A stretch of 64,000 nucleotides of DNA from Kutzneria viridogrisea (GCA_014138725.1 JACJID010000006.1:680001-744000), one strand, 5' to 3'; numbered from the stretch's first letter, positions 15,381 to 25,400 are shown. A program made the numbers and translations. The notes: generated by a model not told the origin, from the sequence alone.

Positions 15381-17015
15381 TCAGCCCCGCACCCGCCCGC
15401 CGTCCACCTCGATGTGCCGGGTGGTGTGCACGGCCTCCAACATGCGCCGGTCGTGGGTCACCAGCAGCAGCGTGCCGGGGTAGTCCGCCAGCGCCGACTC
15501 CAGCTGCTCGATCGCCGGCAGGTCCAGGTGGTTGGTGGGCTCGTCGAGCACCAGCAGGTTCACCCCGCGCGCCTGCAACAGGGCCAGCGCGGCACGGGTC
15601 CGCTCACCGGGGGAGAGCGTGTCCGCGGGCCGCAGCACGTGTGCCGCGGCGAGCCCGAACTTGGCCAGCAGGGTGCGCACCTCGGCCGGGGCCATGTCCG
15701 GCACGGCCGGGCGGAACGAGTCCAGCAGGGTGTCCGTGCCGAAGAACAGCGCGCGGGCCTGGTCCACCTCGCCGACGACAACCCCGTGACCCAGCGCGGA
15801 ACTGCCACTGGCCAACGGGATGCGGCCGAGCAGGGCACCCAGCAGGGTGGACTTGCCCGACCCGTTCGCCCCGGTGATGGCGATCCTGTCCGCCCAGTCC
15901 ACCTGGAGGTCCACCGGCCCGAGCGTGAAGTCCCCGCGCCGCACCACGGCCCCGCGCAGGGTGGCCACCACCGAGCCCGAGCGTGGGGCGGCGGCGATCT
16001 CCATGCGCAGCTGCCACTCCTTGCGCGGCTCCTCGACCACCTCCAGCCGCTCGAGCAGCCGCTCGGTCTGGCGGGCCTTGGCCACCTGCTTCTCGGTGGC
16101 CTCGCTGCGGAACTTGCGGCCGATCTTGTCGTTGTCGGTGGCCTTGCGCCGCGCGTTCTTGACGCCCTTCTCCATCCAGGACCGCTGCGTGCGGGCGCGG
16201 GCCTCCAGCGCGGCCTTGGTGTCGGCGAACTCCTCGTACTGCTCTCGGGCGTGCCTGCGGGCGACCTCCCGCTCCTCCAGGTACGCCGCGTAACCGCCGC
16301 CGTAGGTGTTGACCTGCTGCTGGGCCAGGTCCAGCTCCACCACGCTGGTCACCGTCCTGGCCAGGAACTCGCGGTCGTGGCTGACCAGCACGGTGCCCGC
16401 GCGCAGGCCGGTGACGAACTTCTCCAGCCGCTCCAGCCCGTCCAGGTCCAGGTCGTTGGTGGGCTCGTCGAGCAGGAACACGTCGTAGCGGCTGAGCAGC
16501 AGCGAGGCCATGCCGACACGGGCCGCCTGACCGCCCGAGAGCGAGCTCATCGGCTGGTCCAGGCGCACCGCCAGCCCCAGCTCGGCCACCACCTCGTCCA
16601 CCCGCTCGTCCAGGTCGGCCCCGCCGAGGGCGAGCCAGCGCTCCAGGCTGACCGCATACGCGTCCTCGGCACCCGGCTTGCCCTCACCCAGGGCCTCGGC
16701 CTCGGCGTCCATCCGCCGCTGGGCCTCGGTGACCCCGGTGCGCCTGCCCAGGAAGTCCCGCACCGACTCGCCGGGCCGCCGCTCGGTCTCCTGCGGCAGG
16801 TGGCCGACCGTGGCCGTGGGCGGGGTGAGCCGCACGCTGCCCTGCTCGGCCGGGATCAACCCGCCCAGCGTGCGCAGCAGCGTGGACTTGCCCGCGCCGT
16901 TGGCGCCGACCAGCCCGATCACGTCACCCGGTGCGACGACCAGGTCAAGTCCGGAGAACAGGACACGGTCACCGTGCCCAGCAGCGAGGTCCTTGGCTAC
17001 CAGTGTTGCGCTCAT
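15381..17015 (-). CDS. ABC-F family ATPase (ribosome-associated)
   Basis: Soluble twin-ATPase of 544 residues. ABC-F proteins bind the ribosomal E site and act as translation factors or antibiotic-resistance (ribosome-protection) proteins; no membrane segments are present. Two full nucleotide-binding domains: Walker A VGANGAGKSTLLR (about 37) and [13 protein letters not shown] (about 370), signatures LSGGQAARVGMASLLL and LSPGERTRAALALL, Walker B LLDEPTNDLDLDGL and VLDEPTNHLDLPAI. Between them is the Arg/Lys-rich linker (about 240-320). Its ATG overlaps the stop of a 52-codon repeat-derived ORF, which in turn overlaps the P-type ATPase stop. Whether it gives resistance cannot be told. Confidence 0.92.
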   Translation of the reverse strand: MSATLVAKDLAAGHGDRVLFSGLDLVVAPGDVIGLVGANGAGKSTLLRTLGGLIPAEQGSVRLTPPTATVGHLPQETERRPGESVRDFLGRRTGVTEAQRRMDAEAEALGEGKPGAEDAYAVSLERWLALGGADLDERVDEVVAELGLAVRLDQPMSSLSGGQAARVGMASLLLSRYDVFLLDEPTNDLDLDGLERLEKFVTGLRAGTVLVSHDREFLARTVTSVVELDLAQQQVNTYGGGYAAYLEEREVARRHAREQYEEFADTKAALEARARTQRSWMEKGVKNARRKATDNDKIGRKFRSEATEKQVAKARQTERLLERLEVVEEPRKEWQLRMEIAAAPRSGSVVATLRGAVVRRGDFTLGPVDLQVDWADRIAITGANGSGKSTLLGALLGRIPLASGSSALGHGVVVGEVDQARALFFGTDTLLDSFRPAVPDMAPAEVRTLLAKFGLAAAHVLRPADTLSPGERTRAALALLQARGVNLLVLDEPTNHLDLPAIEQLESALADYPGTLLLVTHDRRMLEAVHTTRHIEVDGGRVRG

Positions 17016-17170
17016 CGCCGCACCTCGCTGACGCTCGGCGCAGCGCTGCGCGCCGGCCCTGCGTTGAATGGTTCGCTCGCAAGCTCGCTCACGAGCCGCA
17101 CCTCGCTGACGCTCGGCGCGTGCTTCGCGCAGGGCCCTGTGTTGGTTGGTTCGCTCGCAAGCTCGCTCAT
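17012..17170 (-). CDS. Repeat-derived small ORF (SELASE element, two tandem copies), coupled to ABC-F
   Basis: A 52-codon ORF made of two tandem copies of about 26 codons. Copy one (17093-17170) starts MSELASEPTNTGP and ends APSVSEVRL. Copy two (17012-17092) starts VSELASEPFNAGP and ends APSVSEVRR-stop. Its start overlaps the P-type ATPase stop (TGATG) and its stop overlaps the ABC-F start (ATGA), so ribosomes could pass through all three. A related ORF in the same position before a LuxR gene is at 44703, and the first half is fused to a PAP2 protein at 40765. No domain is recognised; the peptide may serve only to keep translation running across an inserted repeat. Confidence 0.7.
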   Translation of the reverse strand: MSELASEPTNTGPCAKHAPSVSEVRLVSELASEPFNAGPARSAAPSVSEVRR

Positions 17171-19530
17171 CAGACCCGTGATGCTACTTGGGACCTCCGG
17201 CCCAGCCAGCGCTCCAGCCACAGCACGAGGGTCAGCAGCGCGGCCATGCCCACCGCGATGCCCAGGGCCACCAGGTCGTCACCGGGGTTGGCGAAGTTCA
17301 GTTGGAACTGGTCCCGGCTCCACGGCACCGCCGTGACCAGCGCGAAGCCCGCCACCATCAGCAGCACCAGGCCCGCGCGCAGCCAGGTCCACGGCCGGGC
17401 GACCAGGGCCAGCGCCCACAGCGAGGTGAGGAACAGCGCGAGCGTGGCGGTGCTCTGGTTGGCGGTCAGGTCCGAGCCGGGGTTGTTGTAGGCCAGCCAG
17501 TACGAGCCGAAGGTGGCCGCGGCGCAGGCCAGCCCGGCGGGCACGGCGAAGCGCAGCACGCGCGGCACGAAGCCGGGGCGGGCCCGCTCGGTGTTGGGCG
17601 CCAGCGCGAGCAGGAAGCCGGGGATGCCGATGGTCAGCGCGCCGATCAGCGTGACGTGCCTGGGCAGGAACGGGAAGGGCAACCCGGCCACGCCGATCAG
17701 CAGCGCCAGCGCCACCGAGTAGAAGGTCTTGGTGAGGAACAGGTTCGCCACCCGCTCCACGTTGTTGAGCACCCGTCGGCCCTCGGCGACCACGTGCGGC
17801 AGCGAGGCGAAGGAGTCGTCCATCAGCACGACCTTGGCCACCGAGCGGGTGGCCCCGCTGCCGCTGCCCATGGCCACGCCCAGGTCGGCGTCCTTGAGCG
17901 CCAGCACGTCGTTGACCCCGTCACCGGTCATCGCCACCACGTGGCCCTTGGACTGCAACGCGGCCACGAACTCGCGCTTCTGCTGCGGGGAGACCCGGCC
18001 GAACACCGAGTGGGTCTCCATGACCTCGGCCAGCTCCGCCCGATCGGTCGGCAGGGTCCTGGCGTCCACCGGGTCCTGCGCGCCGGGAATGCCCAGCCCC
18101 GCGGCCACCGCACCCACCGAGGCCGCGTTGTCGCCCGAGATCACCTTGATCGCCACGCCCTGTTCGGCGAAGTAGCGCAGGGTCTGCTCCGCCTCGGGGC
18201 GGATCCGCTGCGCCAGCACCACCAGTGCCACCGCCTCGGCGTGCTCGAAGTCGTTCAGGTCGCCGACCTTGCCCAGCACGAGCACGCGAAGTCCCTGCGA
18301 GGCAAGCTCATCGGCACCGGCCCGGTGCGCGTCCTCAGTGGACAGCAGCACATCGGCCGCGCCCATCACCCAGGACCCCTGTCCGGCGAACGAGGCCCCG
18401 CTCCACTTGCGCGCCGAGGAGAACGCCACCGAGTCGGTGACCGTCCACCCCGGATCGCCCGGCACGCCGCGCGCGATGGCCTGCATCGTCGGGTTCGGCC
18501 TGGGCTCGGCGGCGATGAGCGCGCCCACCGCGTCGCGCGCGCCCTGCTCGTCACCGGAGAGCACGCGCAGTTCCTTCAGGTCCATCGTGGCGTCGGTGAG
18601 CGTGCCGGTCTTGTCCAGGCACAGCACGTCGACCCGGGCCAGCACCTCCACCGCGGGCAGCTCCTGCACCATCGTGCGCCGCCTGCCCAGCCGCAGCACG
18701 CCCACCGTGAACGCGATGCTGGTCATCAGCACCAGGCCCTCGGGGATCATCGGCACCACGCCCGCCACGCTGCCCACCACGGCCTTGGCGAAGCTGTCGG
18801 CCGCGTTGAGCTGGCTGATCGCCAGCAGGACGCCCACCGGCAGGATCAGCCAGGTGATGTAGCCCAGGAACTTGTTGATGCCGGTCTGGAGCTCGGACTT
18901 GGCCATGCTGAACCGGCTCGCCTCCTGCACGAGCTGGGCCGCGTAGCTGCCGTCGCCCACGGCGGTCGCGGTGAACGCGCCACCGCCGGACACCACGAAG
19001 CTGCCCGACTTCACCGTGTCGCCCACGACCTTGACCACCGGGTCGGACTCGCCGGTCAGCAGGGACTCGTCCACCTCCAGCGCCGTGGCCTCGTCCAGCA
19101 CCCCGTCCACCGGGATCCGGTCACCGGTGCCCAGCAGCACGACCTCACCGAGCACCACGTCGGTGGGGGCGATCGCGGTCTCCGCCCCGTCGCGCCGGAC
19201 CCGGACCGGTTCCTGGCCCAGCACCGCGAGCCTGCCCAGCACCTGCTTGGCCCGCAGCTCCTGCACGATGCCGATCAGGCTGTTGACCAGGATCACCAGC
19301 CCGAACAGGCCGTCCTGCGGCGCCCCGAAGATCATCACGAGCACGAACAGGGCGCCCACGATCGCGTTGAACCTGGTGAGCAGGTTCGCCCGCAGGATCT
19401 GGCCGAAGGTGCGCCCACCGTCCTTGCTGGTGCGGTTCACCTCGCCGCGCGCGATCCGCTCGGCCACCTCCGCCGAGGTCAGCCCCGGACTGAGGGTGTC
19501 TTGGGTTTCAGCGCGCGCGATGGAGTCCAC
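17170..19530 (-). CDS. P-type cation-transporting ATPase (CtpE-like)
   Basis: Inner-membrane ion pump of 786 residues. Motifs in order: actuator LTGESDPV (about 170), membrane motif MIPEGLVLMTS (about 260), phosphorylation site CLDKTGTLT (about 305), and hinge MTGDGVNDVLALKDADLGVAM (about 550), then a C-terminal membrane bundle. PEGL rather than CPC/CPX argues against a heavy-metal pump. The LGRRRTMVQELPAVEVLARVD stretch and overall layout resemble mycobacterial CtpE, a calcium-related pump. GTG at 19530 is chosen; an ATG at 19569 would add a Cys/His-rich stretch. Divergent from a GNAT gene. Last codons overlap the SELASE ORF, linking it to ABC-F. Confidence 0.85.
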   Translation of the reverse strand: MDSIARAETQDTLSPGLTSAEVAERIARGEVNRTSKDGGRTFGQILRANLLTRFNAIVGALFVLVMIFGAPQDGLFGLVILVNSLIGIVQELRAKQVLGRLAVLGQEPVRVRRDGAETAIAPTDVVLGEVVLLGTGDRIPVDGVLDEATALEVDESLLTGESDPVVKVVGDTVKSGSFVVSGGGAFTATAVGDGSYAAQLVQEASRFSMAKSELQTGINKFLGYITWLILPVGVLLAISQLNAADSFAKAVVGSVAGVVPMIPEGLVLMTSIAFTVGVLRLGRRRTMVQELPAVEVLARVDVLCLDKTGTLTDATMDLKELRVLSGDEQGARDAVGALIAAEPRPNPTMQAIARGVPGDPGWTVTDSVAFSSARKWSGASFAGQGSWVMGAADVLLSTEDAHRAGADELASQGLRVLVLGKVGDLNDFEHAEAVALVVLAQRIRPEAEQTLRYFAEQGVAIKVISGDNAASVGAVAAGLGIPGAQDPVDARTLPTDRAELAEVMETHSVFGRVSPQQKREFVAALQSKGHVVAMTGDGVNDVLALKDADLGVAMGSGSGATRSVAKVVLMDDSFASLPHVVAEGRRVLNNVERVANLFLTKTFYSVALALLIGVAGLPFPFLPRHVTLIGALTIGIPGFLLALAPNTERARPGFVPRVLRFAVPAGLACAAATFGSYWLAYNNPGSDLTANQSTATLALFLTSLWALALVARPWTWLRAGLVLLMVAGFALVTAVPWSRDQFQLNFANPGDDLVALGIAVGMAALLTLVLWLERWLGRRSQVASRV

Positions 19531-19613
19531 GTACCCATGATGACGACGAATCGGGCATTGCGCACACACGGGGGGTACTCCCGTGCGCGGATCCTTGCCG
19601 TCATGATCGGGGC

Positions 19614-20159
19614 ATGCTCTCGTTCGCCGACAAGCCCACGCTCACCGGTGAGCTGGTGACCCTGCGCCCGGTCGAGGTCCACGACGCCGTGCACCTGGCC
19701 GGGATCGAGCCGGAGACGCTGCGGCTCACCGGCAGCCACCGCACCCACGACCTGCCCGCGCTCGAGCGCTGGTACGCCACCCGCGCCGAGCACACCGACC
19801 GGCTGGACCTGGCCATCGTGGAACGGGCCACCGGCGAGGTGGCGGGTGAGGTGGTGCTCAACAACCTCGACCTGGACAACCACTCGTGCTCGTTCCGCAT
19901 CCTGCTGGTCGGGGCGCGGTTCTACGGGCGTGGCCTCGGCAGTGAGGCGACCCGGCTCGTGCTCGGCCACGCCTTCGAGGTGGTCGGCGTGCACCGGGTG
20001 GAACTGGAGGTCTACTCGTTCAACCCGAGGGCTCGCAGGGTGTACGAGAAGGCGGGCTTCGTGCACGAGGGCATCAAGCGGCACGCCCTGCTCTGGCTCG
20101 GCGAGTGGGTCGACGCCGAGATCATGTCCGTGCTGGCGGAGGAGTGGGCGGCCCGCTGA
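19614..20159 (+). CDS. GNAT N-acetyltransferase (RimJ/RimL-like)
   Basis: Acetyl-CoA-dependent acetyltransferase of 181 residues. It starts MLSFADKPTLTGELVTLRPV, the usual opening of the Acetyltransf_3 group. The acetyl-CoA loop is RFYGRGLGSEATRLVLGHAF (about 105-125), and NPRARRVYEKAGFVHEG closes the fold. No clear ribosome site precedes the ATG, so leaderless translation from the divergent gap with the ATPase gene is likely. Substrate unknown. A strong hairpin overlaps its stop codon. Confidence 0.88.
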   Translation: MLSFADKPTLTGELVTLRPVEVHDAVHLAGIEPETLRLTGSHRTHDLPALERWYATRAEHTDRLDLAIVERATGEVAGEVVLNNLDLDNHSCSFRILLVGARFYGRGLGSEATRLVLGHAFEVVGVHRVELEVYSFNPRARRVYEKAGFVHEGIKRHALLWLGEWVDAEIMSVLAEEWAAR

Positions 20160-20203
20160 GCGGGGCTCGCCGGGGGCGTGGAACTCCCCCGGCGAGCCCC
20201 GCT
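20159..20203. terminator. Bidirectional hairpin terminator
   Basis: Perfect 18-bp arms (20159-20176 and 20186-20203, core GGGGCTCGCCGGGGG) with a 9-nt loop, between convergent GNAT and trypsin-like genes. It begins at the last base of the GNAT stop codon. No T-run follows, as is common in GC-rich actinomycetes. Confidence 0.75.
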
Positions 20204-20215
20204 CGGTCCAACCCG

Positions 20216-20237
20216 ACTGACTGAAAATTCAGTCAGT
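20216..20237. repeat. Palindrome ACTGACTGAA-AA-TTCAGTCAGT
   Basis: 10-bp perfect arms around AA, overlapping the last codons of the trypsin-like gene. An almost identical palindrome, GACTGAATTCTCAGTC with flanks, occurs inside the HelD-like gene at about 27708-27728. It may be a small repeat or a protein-binding motif. Confidence 0.45.
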
Positions 20238-20994
20238 GGCGGTCGACGCGTACCGCGCCGCCGGTGACCTGGCCGATCCAGCTGCTGTAGGCCGAGACGT
20301 CGGTGTAGATGTTCTCGCTGGTGCCACATGGGTCCTGGCCGCCGCTGGTGGCGCCGACCAGTGCCCAGCCGGAACCGGACTTCACGATCGCCGGTCCGCC
20401 CGAGTCGCCGTGGCACGCGCTGGCGTTGCGCTTGCCGTCGAAGCACAGCTTGCCGGTCATGTCGCCCCACCAGGAGCAGCGCTCGGAGTCGAGCACGCCC
20501 AGCTCCACCTGCTTGAGCCGGCGTGGCGAGCCCTGCCCGTTCGGGTTCTCCGCGCCCCAGCCCAGCATCCGCACCGTCGAACCCGGTTGCGGGGTGCTGC
20601 CGATCTGGACCGGTGCCTGGCTGGCCGCCCGGTCCAGGTGCAGCAGGGCGATGTCGTTGTTCAGCCGGGAGTTGTCGAAGTCGGGGTGCACCACGACCTC
20701 GGTGATCCGGGCGTAGGTGCCGCCCGAGGTGCGGTCGTTGGAACCGATGCGCACCGCGTAGGCCGAGGCGTCCTGCTGGGCGCAGTGCCCGGCGGTGACC
20801 AGCCACTGCGCGGAGATCAGGCTCGCTCCGCAGTAGTGGTCGAACTGGCCGGGCACCTGTAGTGACGCGGCGAACGGGTAGTTCTCGGTGGCGGTGGTCC
20901 CGCCGATGATGGTCGGTGCGGCGGTGGCGGTCTGCGTGCTGACCACCAGTCCGGCCAGAACGGCCAGCAGGGTGCCGATCTTGCGCAGCCTCAT
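20233..20994 (-). CDS. Secreted trypsin-fold serine protease (chymotrypsin-like pocket)
   Basis: Extracellular S1A protease of 253 residues. Signal peptide about 1-25, a very short propeptide, then the mature N-terminus IIGGTTATENYPFAASL. Triad: His in LVTAGHCAQ (about 68), Asp in LNNDIALLHL (about 115), Ser in CHGDSGGPAIV (about 200). The residue at the bottom of the S1 pocket, six before the active Ser, is Ser (SACHGDS) rather than the trypsin Asp, so cleavage after large hydrophobic residues is predicted. Three disulfides are plausible. Stands alone, facing the GNAT gene across a hairpin. Confidence 0.92.
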   Translation of the reverse strand: MRLRKIGTLLAVLAGLVVSTQTATAAPTIIGGTTATENYPFAASLQVPGQFDHYCGASLISAQWLVTAGHCAQQDASAYAVRIGSNDRTSGGTYARITEVVVHPDFDNSRLNNDIALLHLDRAASQAPVQIGSTPQPGSTVRMLGWGAENPNGQGSPRRLKQVELGVLDSERCSWWGDMTGKLCFDGKRNASACHGDSGGPAIVKSGSGWALVGATSGGQDPCGTSENIYTDVSAYSSWIGQVTGGAVRVDRH

Positions 20995-21106
20995 CGAGGC
21001 CCCTTTCCCCAGGGATTCGCAGGGTTCACCGGACCGGCGCAGGAGCCGGAACGGATAACCGGATCATCAGGGAGAAAGGGCCCGAAAGGCCCATCTCAGC
21101 TGCACA

Positions 21107-22111
21107 TCAACCTGAGTTATGCCCAAGTTCGCCGAGCACGAGCGCGGCGTCCAGATCCGCGTGCGCCTTGGGGTTGTCCGCCCACCACTTCGCGTAGTAC
21201 GGGTTGCGGTCCACAGAGGTCCGGTAGGCCCGCGCCGCGCTGGTGAAGAACTCCCGCCGGTAGTGGGCGAACGGCCCGTCCGCCTTGGTGGCCACGTACA
21301 TCGTGGTGGTGAACGGGTCCCCGCGCAGCTGGCGGATGGCGATTCCGTCGGCGGAACGCGAGGCGGGCGCGGCCGGTGCGACGGCGCCGGAGAGCACCAG
21401 TGCGCGAGCAGTGCTCACTTCTGTGGCGTAGTGCGTTCGGCGCGGGCTGAAACCGGCGGCGCGGCAGGCCGAATCCAGTGCGTGCCGCAGGCTGTCCGTC
21501 TCCGGCGGCGGGGTGACCCAGTCGAACCCGGCCAGCTCCGCGAGCTCGATCGACTCGTGCGCGGCGAGCGGGTGGTCCTCCGCGATCATCACGAACTGCG
21601 GCTCGACGAGCAGCTCGCGCAGCTCGATGCCGCGCAGCTCGGCCGCGTCCAGCCCGTCGAAACCGAAGATCACCGCGAAGTGGATGCGGTCGCCCGCGAG
21701 CATCTCCAGCAGCGGGGCGGCGTGCGTCTCCACCCGCGCCTGCACGTCCTTGCCGCCGGTCAGCGCCTTGAGCTGGGTCACCAGCTCGCCGAGGAACAGC
21801 ACCGGCTCGGTGCCCACCGTCAGCAGGGCCTGCCCGTCCGGCTGGCGTGGGCCCTTCGCGACCTGCACGAGCTGGTCGAGGTCGGCCAGGATCTGCCCGG
21901 CCAGCGCCACCACCTCGCGGCCCAGTGCGGTCGGCCGGGTGCCCGCCGCGGTGCGCTCGAACAGCTGCCCGCCGAGGAACTTCTCGATCCGGTGCAGCTG
22001 GGCGGTCAGCGCGGGCTGGGTCAGTCCCAGCGCGGCGGCCGCCTTGGTCACGCTGTTGGACTCCGCGATCGCACACATCGTGCGCAGGTGTCGCAGCTCA
22101 AGGCCGTTCAC
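21107..22111 (-). CDS. LysR-family transcriptional regulator
   Basis: DNA-binding regulator of 334 residues. GTG at 22111 is chosen: GGGAGGTGG precedes it and the next codons give NGLELRHLRTMCAIAESNSV, the classic LysR start. The HTH covers residues 1-60 (KAAAALGLTQPALTAQLHRIEKFLGGQLFER), followed by the co-inducer domain. An open frame continues upstream to 22279 but is not needed. It has no divergent partner: the adjacent GH87 gene runs the same way and lies upstream across an inverted-repeat element. Target unknown. Confidence 0.88.
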   Translation of the reverse strand: MNGLELRHLRTMCAIAESNSVTKAAAALGLTQPALTAQLHRIEKFLGGQLFERTAAGTRPTALGREVVALAGQILADLDQLVQVAKGPRQPDGQALLTVGTEPVLFLGELVTQLKALTGGKDVQARVETHAAPLLEMLAGDRIHFAVIFGFDGLDAAELRGIELRELLVEPQFVMIAEDHPLAAHESIELAELAGFDWVTPPPETDSLRHALDSACRAAGFSPRRTHYATEVSTARALVLSGAVAPAAPASRSADGIAIRQLRGDPFTTTMYVATKADGPFAHYRREFFTSAARAYRTSVDRNPYYAKWWADNPKAHADLDAALVLGELGHNSG

Positions 22112-22344
22112 GAGGTGGGCCACCTCCCGGTCCGCGCATGGCGCAAGGCGTGATCGGCCAACCATAAGCCATGGTGATGGGCCAATGGGATGGGAACAGT
22201 TGGGCCGAACCGTGCAGACTGTTGTCCCCAACACCGGTCGGGGCCGAGGTCCGCGCAGCCACCCTGCCACGCGCGGCACTGCTCGTGAAGGCCCGGGACG
22301 GCGGCTGCCGCGTGCTCTGCGGGGGTAGGCACGCGACGTCGTAT

Positions 22345-22397
22345 GCCATGAAAGTGCCGTTCGTGGCGTTCAACGCCACGAACGGCACTTTCATGGC
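22345..22397. repeat. Inverted-repeat element, class A
   Basis: 26-bp perfect arms (22345-22370 and 22372-22397) around a single base, starting GCCATGAAAGTGCCGTTC. It lies 6 bp after the stop of the GH87 gene (minus strand), in terminator position. Class A relatives are at 36605-36657 and 40077-40133. Confidence 0.85.
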
Positions 22398-22402
22398 AAG
22401 TC

Positions 22403-25400
22403 CTATGCGCCGTTGATCGTGAAAGTGCTCGTCGTGTTCCTGACGTTCTGGTAGTTGTTGCTCAGCTTCAGGTTGGTGAAGGTCACCGAGCCCACCGCCG
22501 GACCCTGGTTGGCCTCCGGCATCTCGTTGGCCCACAGCCCGAAGCCGGACTTGGCGTCGAAGGCGTCACCGCTGCGCTGCGCCCCGGAGATGGACACGTT
22601 GGTGAACGTGGTGTCCTTGATCGGGAACTGCGGCTGGCCGCCGACGTAGTTGGTCTGGAACATGATGCCGCTGTAGGTCGGGTCGACGATGTCCACGTCG
22701 CTGACCCGGATGCCCTGGAACACCTTGGACGCGGAGAAGGCCCAGATCGCCGGGAAGGTCTGCCCGCCCCAGAAGTGGCCGCCCGCCCGCACCAGGGAGA
22801 TGTTCTGCAACTGGGTGGGCGGGTCGGCGCCGAACCCGTTCATCGGGTACCCGAAGTCCAGCGAGCTGATCGTGATCCCGGAGTACGCGAGGGTGTCGGC
22901 GATGTAGATGTTGCGGAAGGTGTTGGCGTAACCGCCGTACACCGCCACGCCCGCGGCCCGCCAGGTCAGCGTGCTGGACAGGTTCTCGTACAGGTTGTCC
23001 TTCTCGTCGGCGCCCCCCGCGTCGATGGCGGAGAACAGCGCGAAGCTGTCGTCGCCGGTGGCGCGGGCGTCGTTGTTGAACACGTGGTTGTTGGTGCTGC
23101 CGTTGGTCATGTTGACGCCGTCGGCGAAGGTGTCCCGGATGCGCGAGTTGGAGATGGAGACGTAGTCGGTGTTCGCGCCCCAGTACATGCAGACCATGTG
23201 CTCGACCCAGATGTTGTCGATGGTCATGTTCGCCACGTTGGCGAAGTCGAACACCTTGCCCGGGCCGTCGATGCGCGAGGTGTAGTTGCCGAAGTAGGCG
23301 AACCCGGCGAATGTCGAGCCGTTGGCGGTGGCGTCGGCCCGGAAGCCCACGTCGGTGTTGTCCTGTGTGGACGGTGCGCGGAACCGGGTGAACCAGGGCC
23401 CAGCGCCGACCACCTTGATCGCCTTGCCGTACACCTGGAACTTCTGCGCGGTGTCGTAGTCGCCCGGGGGCAGGTAGACGCCGACCGCGTTGCTGTCCTG
23501 CCGTGCCTTGTCCAGCGCGTTCTGTACGTCCTGGTGGCCGAACCCGGTGGGCACGACGTACCTGGCCGGGTCCGGGTTGGCCTGCGCGCCGGCCTGTTCC
23601 AGGTTGATGCAGTCGATCGCGAAGGTGCCGTTGTTCGCGGCGTCCTTCTGCAGGCGGATCTTGCTGCCCTGCGGCACCGTGGTGCCGAGCAGGAGGTTGG
23701 CCTCGTCGTAGACGTGCCTCGGCGCACCGGCACCCGGCGAGTTGCTCGGGCCGGACTCCGAGCCGTACAGCCAGGCGTACTTGGAGGTCAGGCTGATCGG
23801 CTTGAGGAACTTGCCGTCGACGTAGACGTTCAGGGTGGCGTCCGTGCCGTCCGGGATGGAGAACCTGGTCACCAGGGTGTTCGTGCTGGCCCTGGTGGTG
23901 AACTCCATGTAGCTGCCGGTGCTGTTCAGTGTCACCGCCTTTCGGCCGGACGCCTCACCGGCCAGGTCGCCGATCGTCCTGTTCGGACCGATAACCTGCG
24001 CCCCGCCGCCGAGCACGCCGTCCTCGGCCTCGTACATGTCGTAGGGCATGTTGGCGCCCCGCCCGACGAACAGGGACTTGGTGCTGGTGTTGTTGCCCTG
24101 CTTGACCGGCAGCTCGTTGGTGTCGTTGTCCAGCACCACCTTCACCGTGTACCGGCCGTTGACCGCGGCCCAGCCGCCGAGGTTGACCGGACCCGCCGTG
24201 GCACCGGGCGCGATGGTGCCGGTGTAGGCGCCGGTGAGCGTGCGCACCGTGCCACCGTTGGCATCCAACAGGGTCAGCGTGATCCCGTGCGAGCCGGCGG
24301 CCGAGGCGACGCTGCCCTGGTTGCGGATGCCCACGGAGAAGGCGACCTGGTTGCCCGCGGACGGGTTGTCCGGGGTCCAGGACACCGAGGAGGCGATCAG
24401 GTCGGAGCTGGCCACCGGGGTGACGACCAGTGCGCTCGGGCTGGTGTAGTTGTTGTTCGACTCGTTCTGCTCGATCACCCTGTTGGACTCGTCCACCTTG
24501 GCGGTGAGCTGGTAGCTGCCCGCGTCACGGGTGCCGATGTCCGCCGAGACCTGCGCCGATGCGCCCGCCGCCAGCGCGCCGACCTGACCGGTGCCGACCT
24601 TGGTCGTACCGAGGTAGAAGTTCACATCGCTTGCGCCAGAAGGAAGAGTGCCCGCGTTGCGGACCGTGGCGCTCACCGTGACCGGCGTGTTCTCCACCGG
24701 CGCGGCGGGGGTCCACGAGGTGTCCGTGACGGTCAGGTCCGGGTTCGCCGAGGGCGTGCCGATCACCTGGAACTCCGCGACCTGACCACCGGGCGCGCCG
24801 GAGTTGGCGTCGATCCGCAGCTGTACCTCGGCGGCCGTGGCGGTGACCGGGATGGTCACGAGGTTGCTGCTGGCCGGGTCGAAGGTGTAGGTCGCCTGGC
24901 CCACCAGCGAGGTGAAGGCCTGCGAGTTCTGGTCGCGGCCGAGCACCTGGAGGCTCTGGGTCCGCTTGCCCCATGCCGGGTCCGGGTTGAGCTTGACCAC
25001 CACTGAGCTGATGTCCGCGTTGGCGCCCAGGTTCACCGACAGCGTGCCGGGGAAGCCGGTGCTCTCCCAGTAGGTGGTGACGCTGTCGTCGTTGGCGTTG
25101 GTCTCCACGAAGGTCTGCGCGTGCGAGCTGGCGGTGATCGGCTTGCCCACGGCCAGGTTCTTGCCGTTGCCGCCGCCGCTGCCCTGCCGGGTCACCGCGT
25201 TGCTGTTCGCCGACTGGTTGCCCGCGGCGTCCCTGGCCCGCACGAAGTAGCTGACCGCCGTGCCCGCGGGCTGCGTGTCGGTGTAGGTCAGCGCGGAACC
25301 GGCCACGCTGGTGCGCAACGTGTTGTTGGCGTACACGTCGTAGCCGGTGACGCCCACGTTGTCGCTCGCGGCGTTCCAGGTGAGCTTGATCTGCCCGGAA

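Noticed and set aside
17188-19659. An 823-residue plus-strand frame antisense to the P-type ATPase
   Set aside because: Composition biased, no motif; the opposite strand holds all P-type ATPase motifs.
22345-22397. Short peptides of the MKVPF...NGTFMA type read from the inverted-repeat elements
   Set aside because: The reading exists on both strands because the elements are palindromic, frames run on at random, and no ribosome sites precede them; treated as non-coding hairpins.
22775-25006. A 743-residue plus-strand open frame inside the GH87 region
   Set aside because: It is Arg/Val/Gly-rich, has no domain and is fully antisense to the multidomain glucanase.
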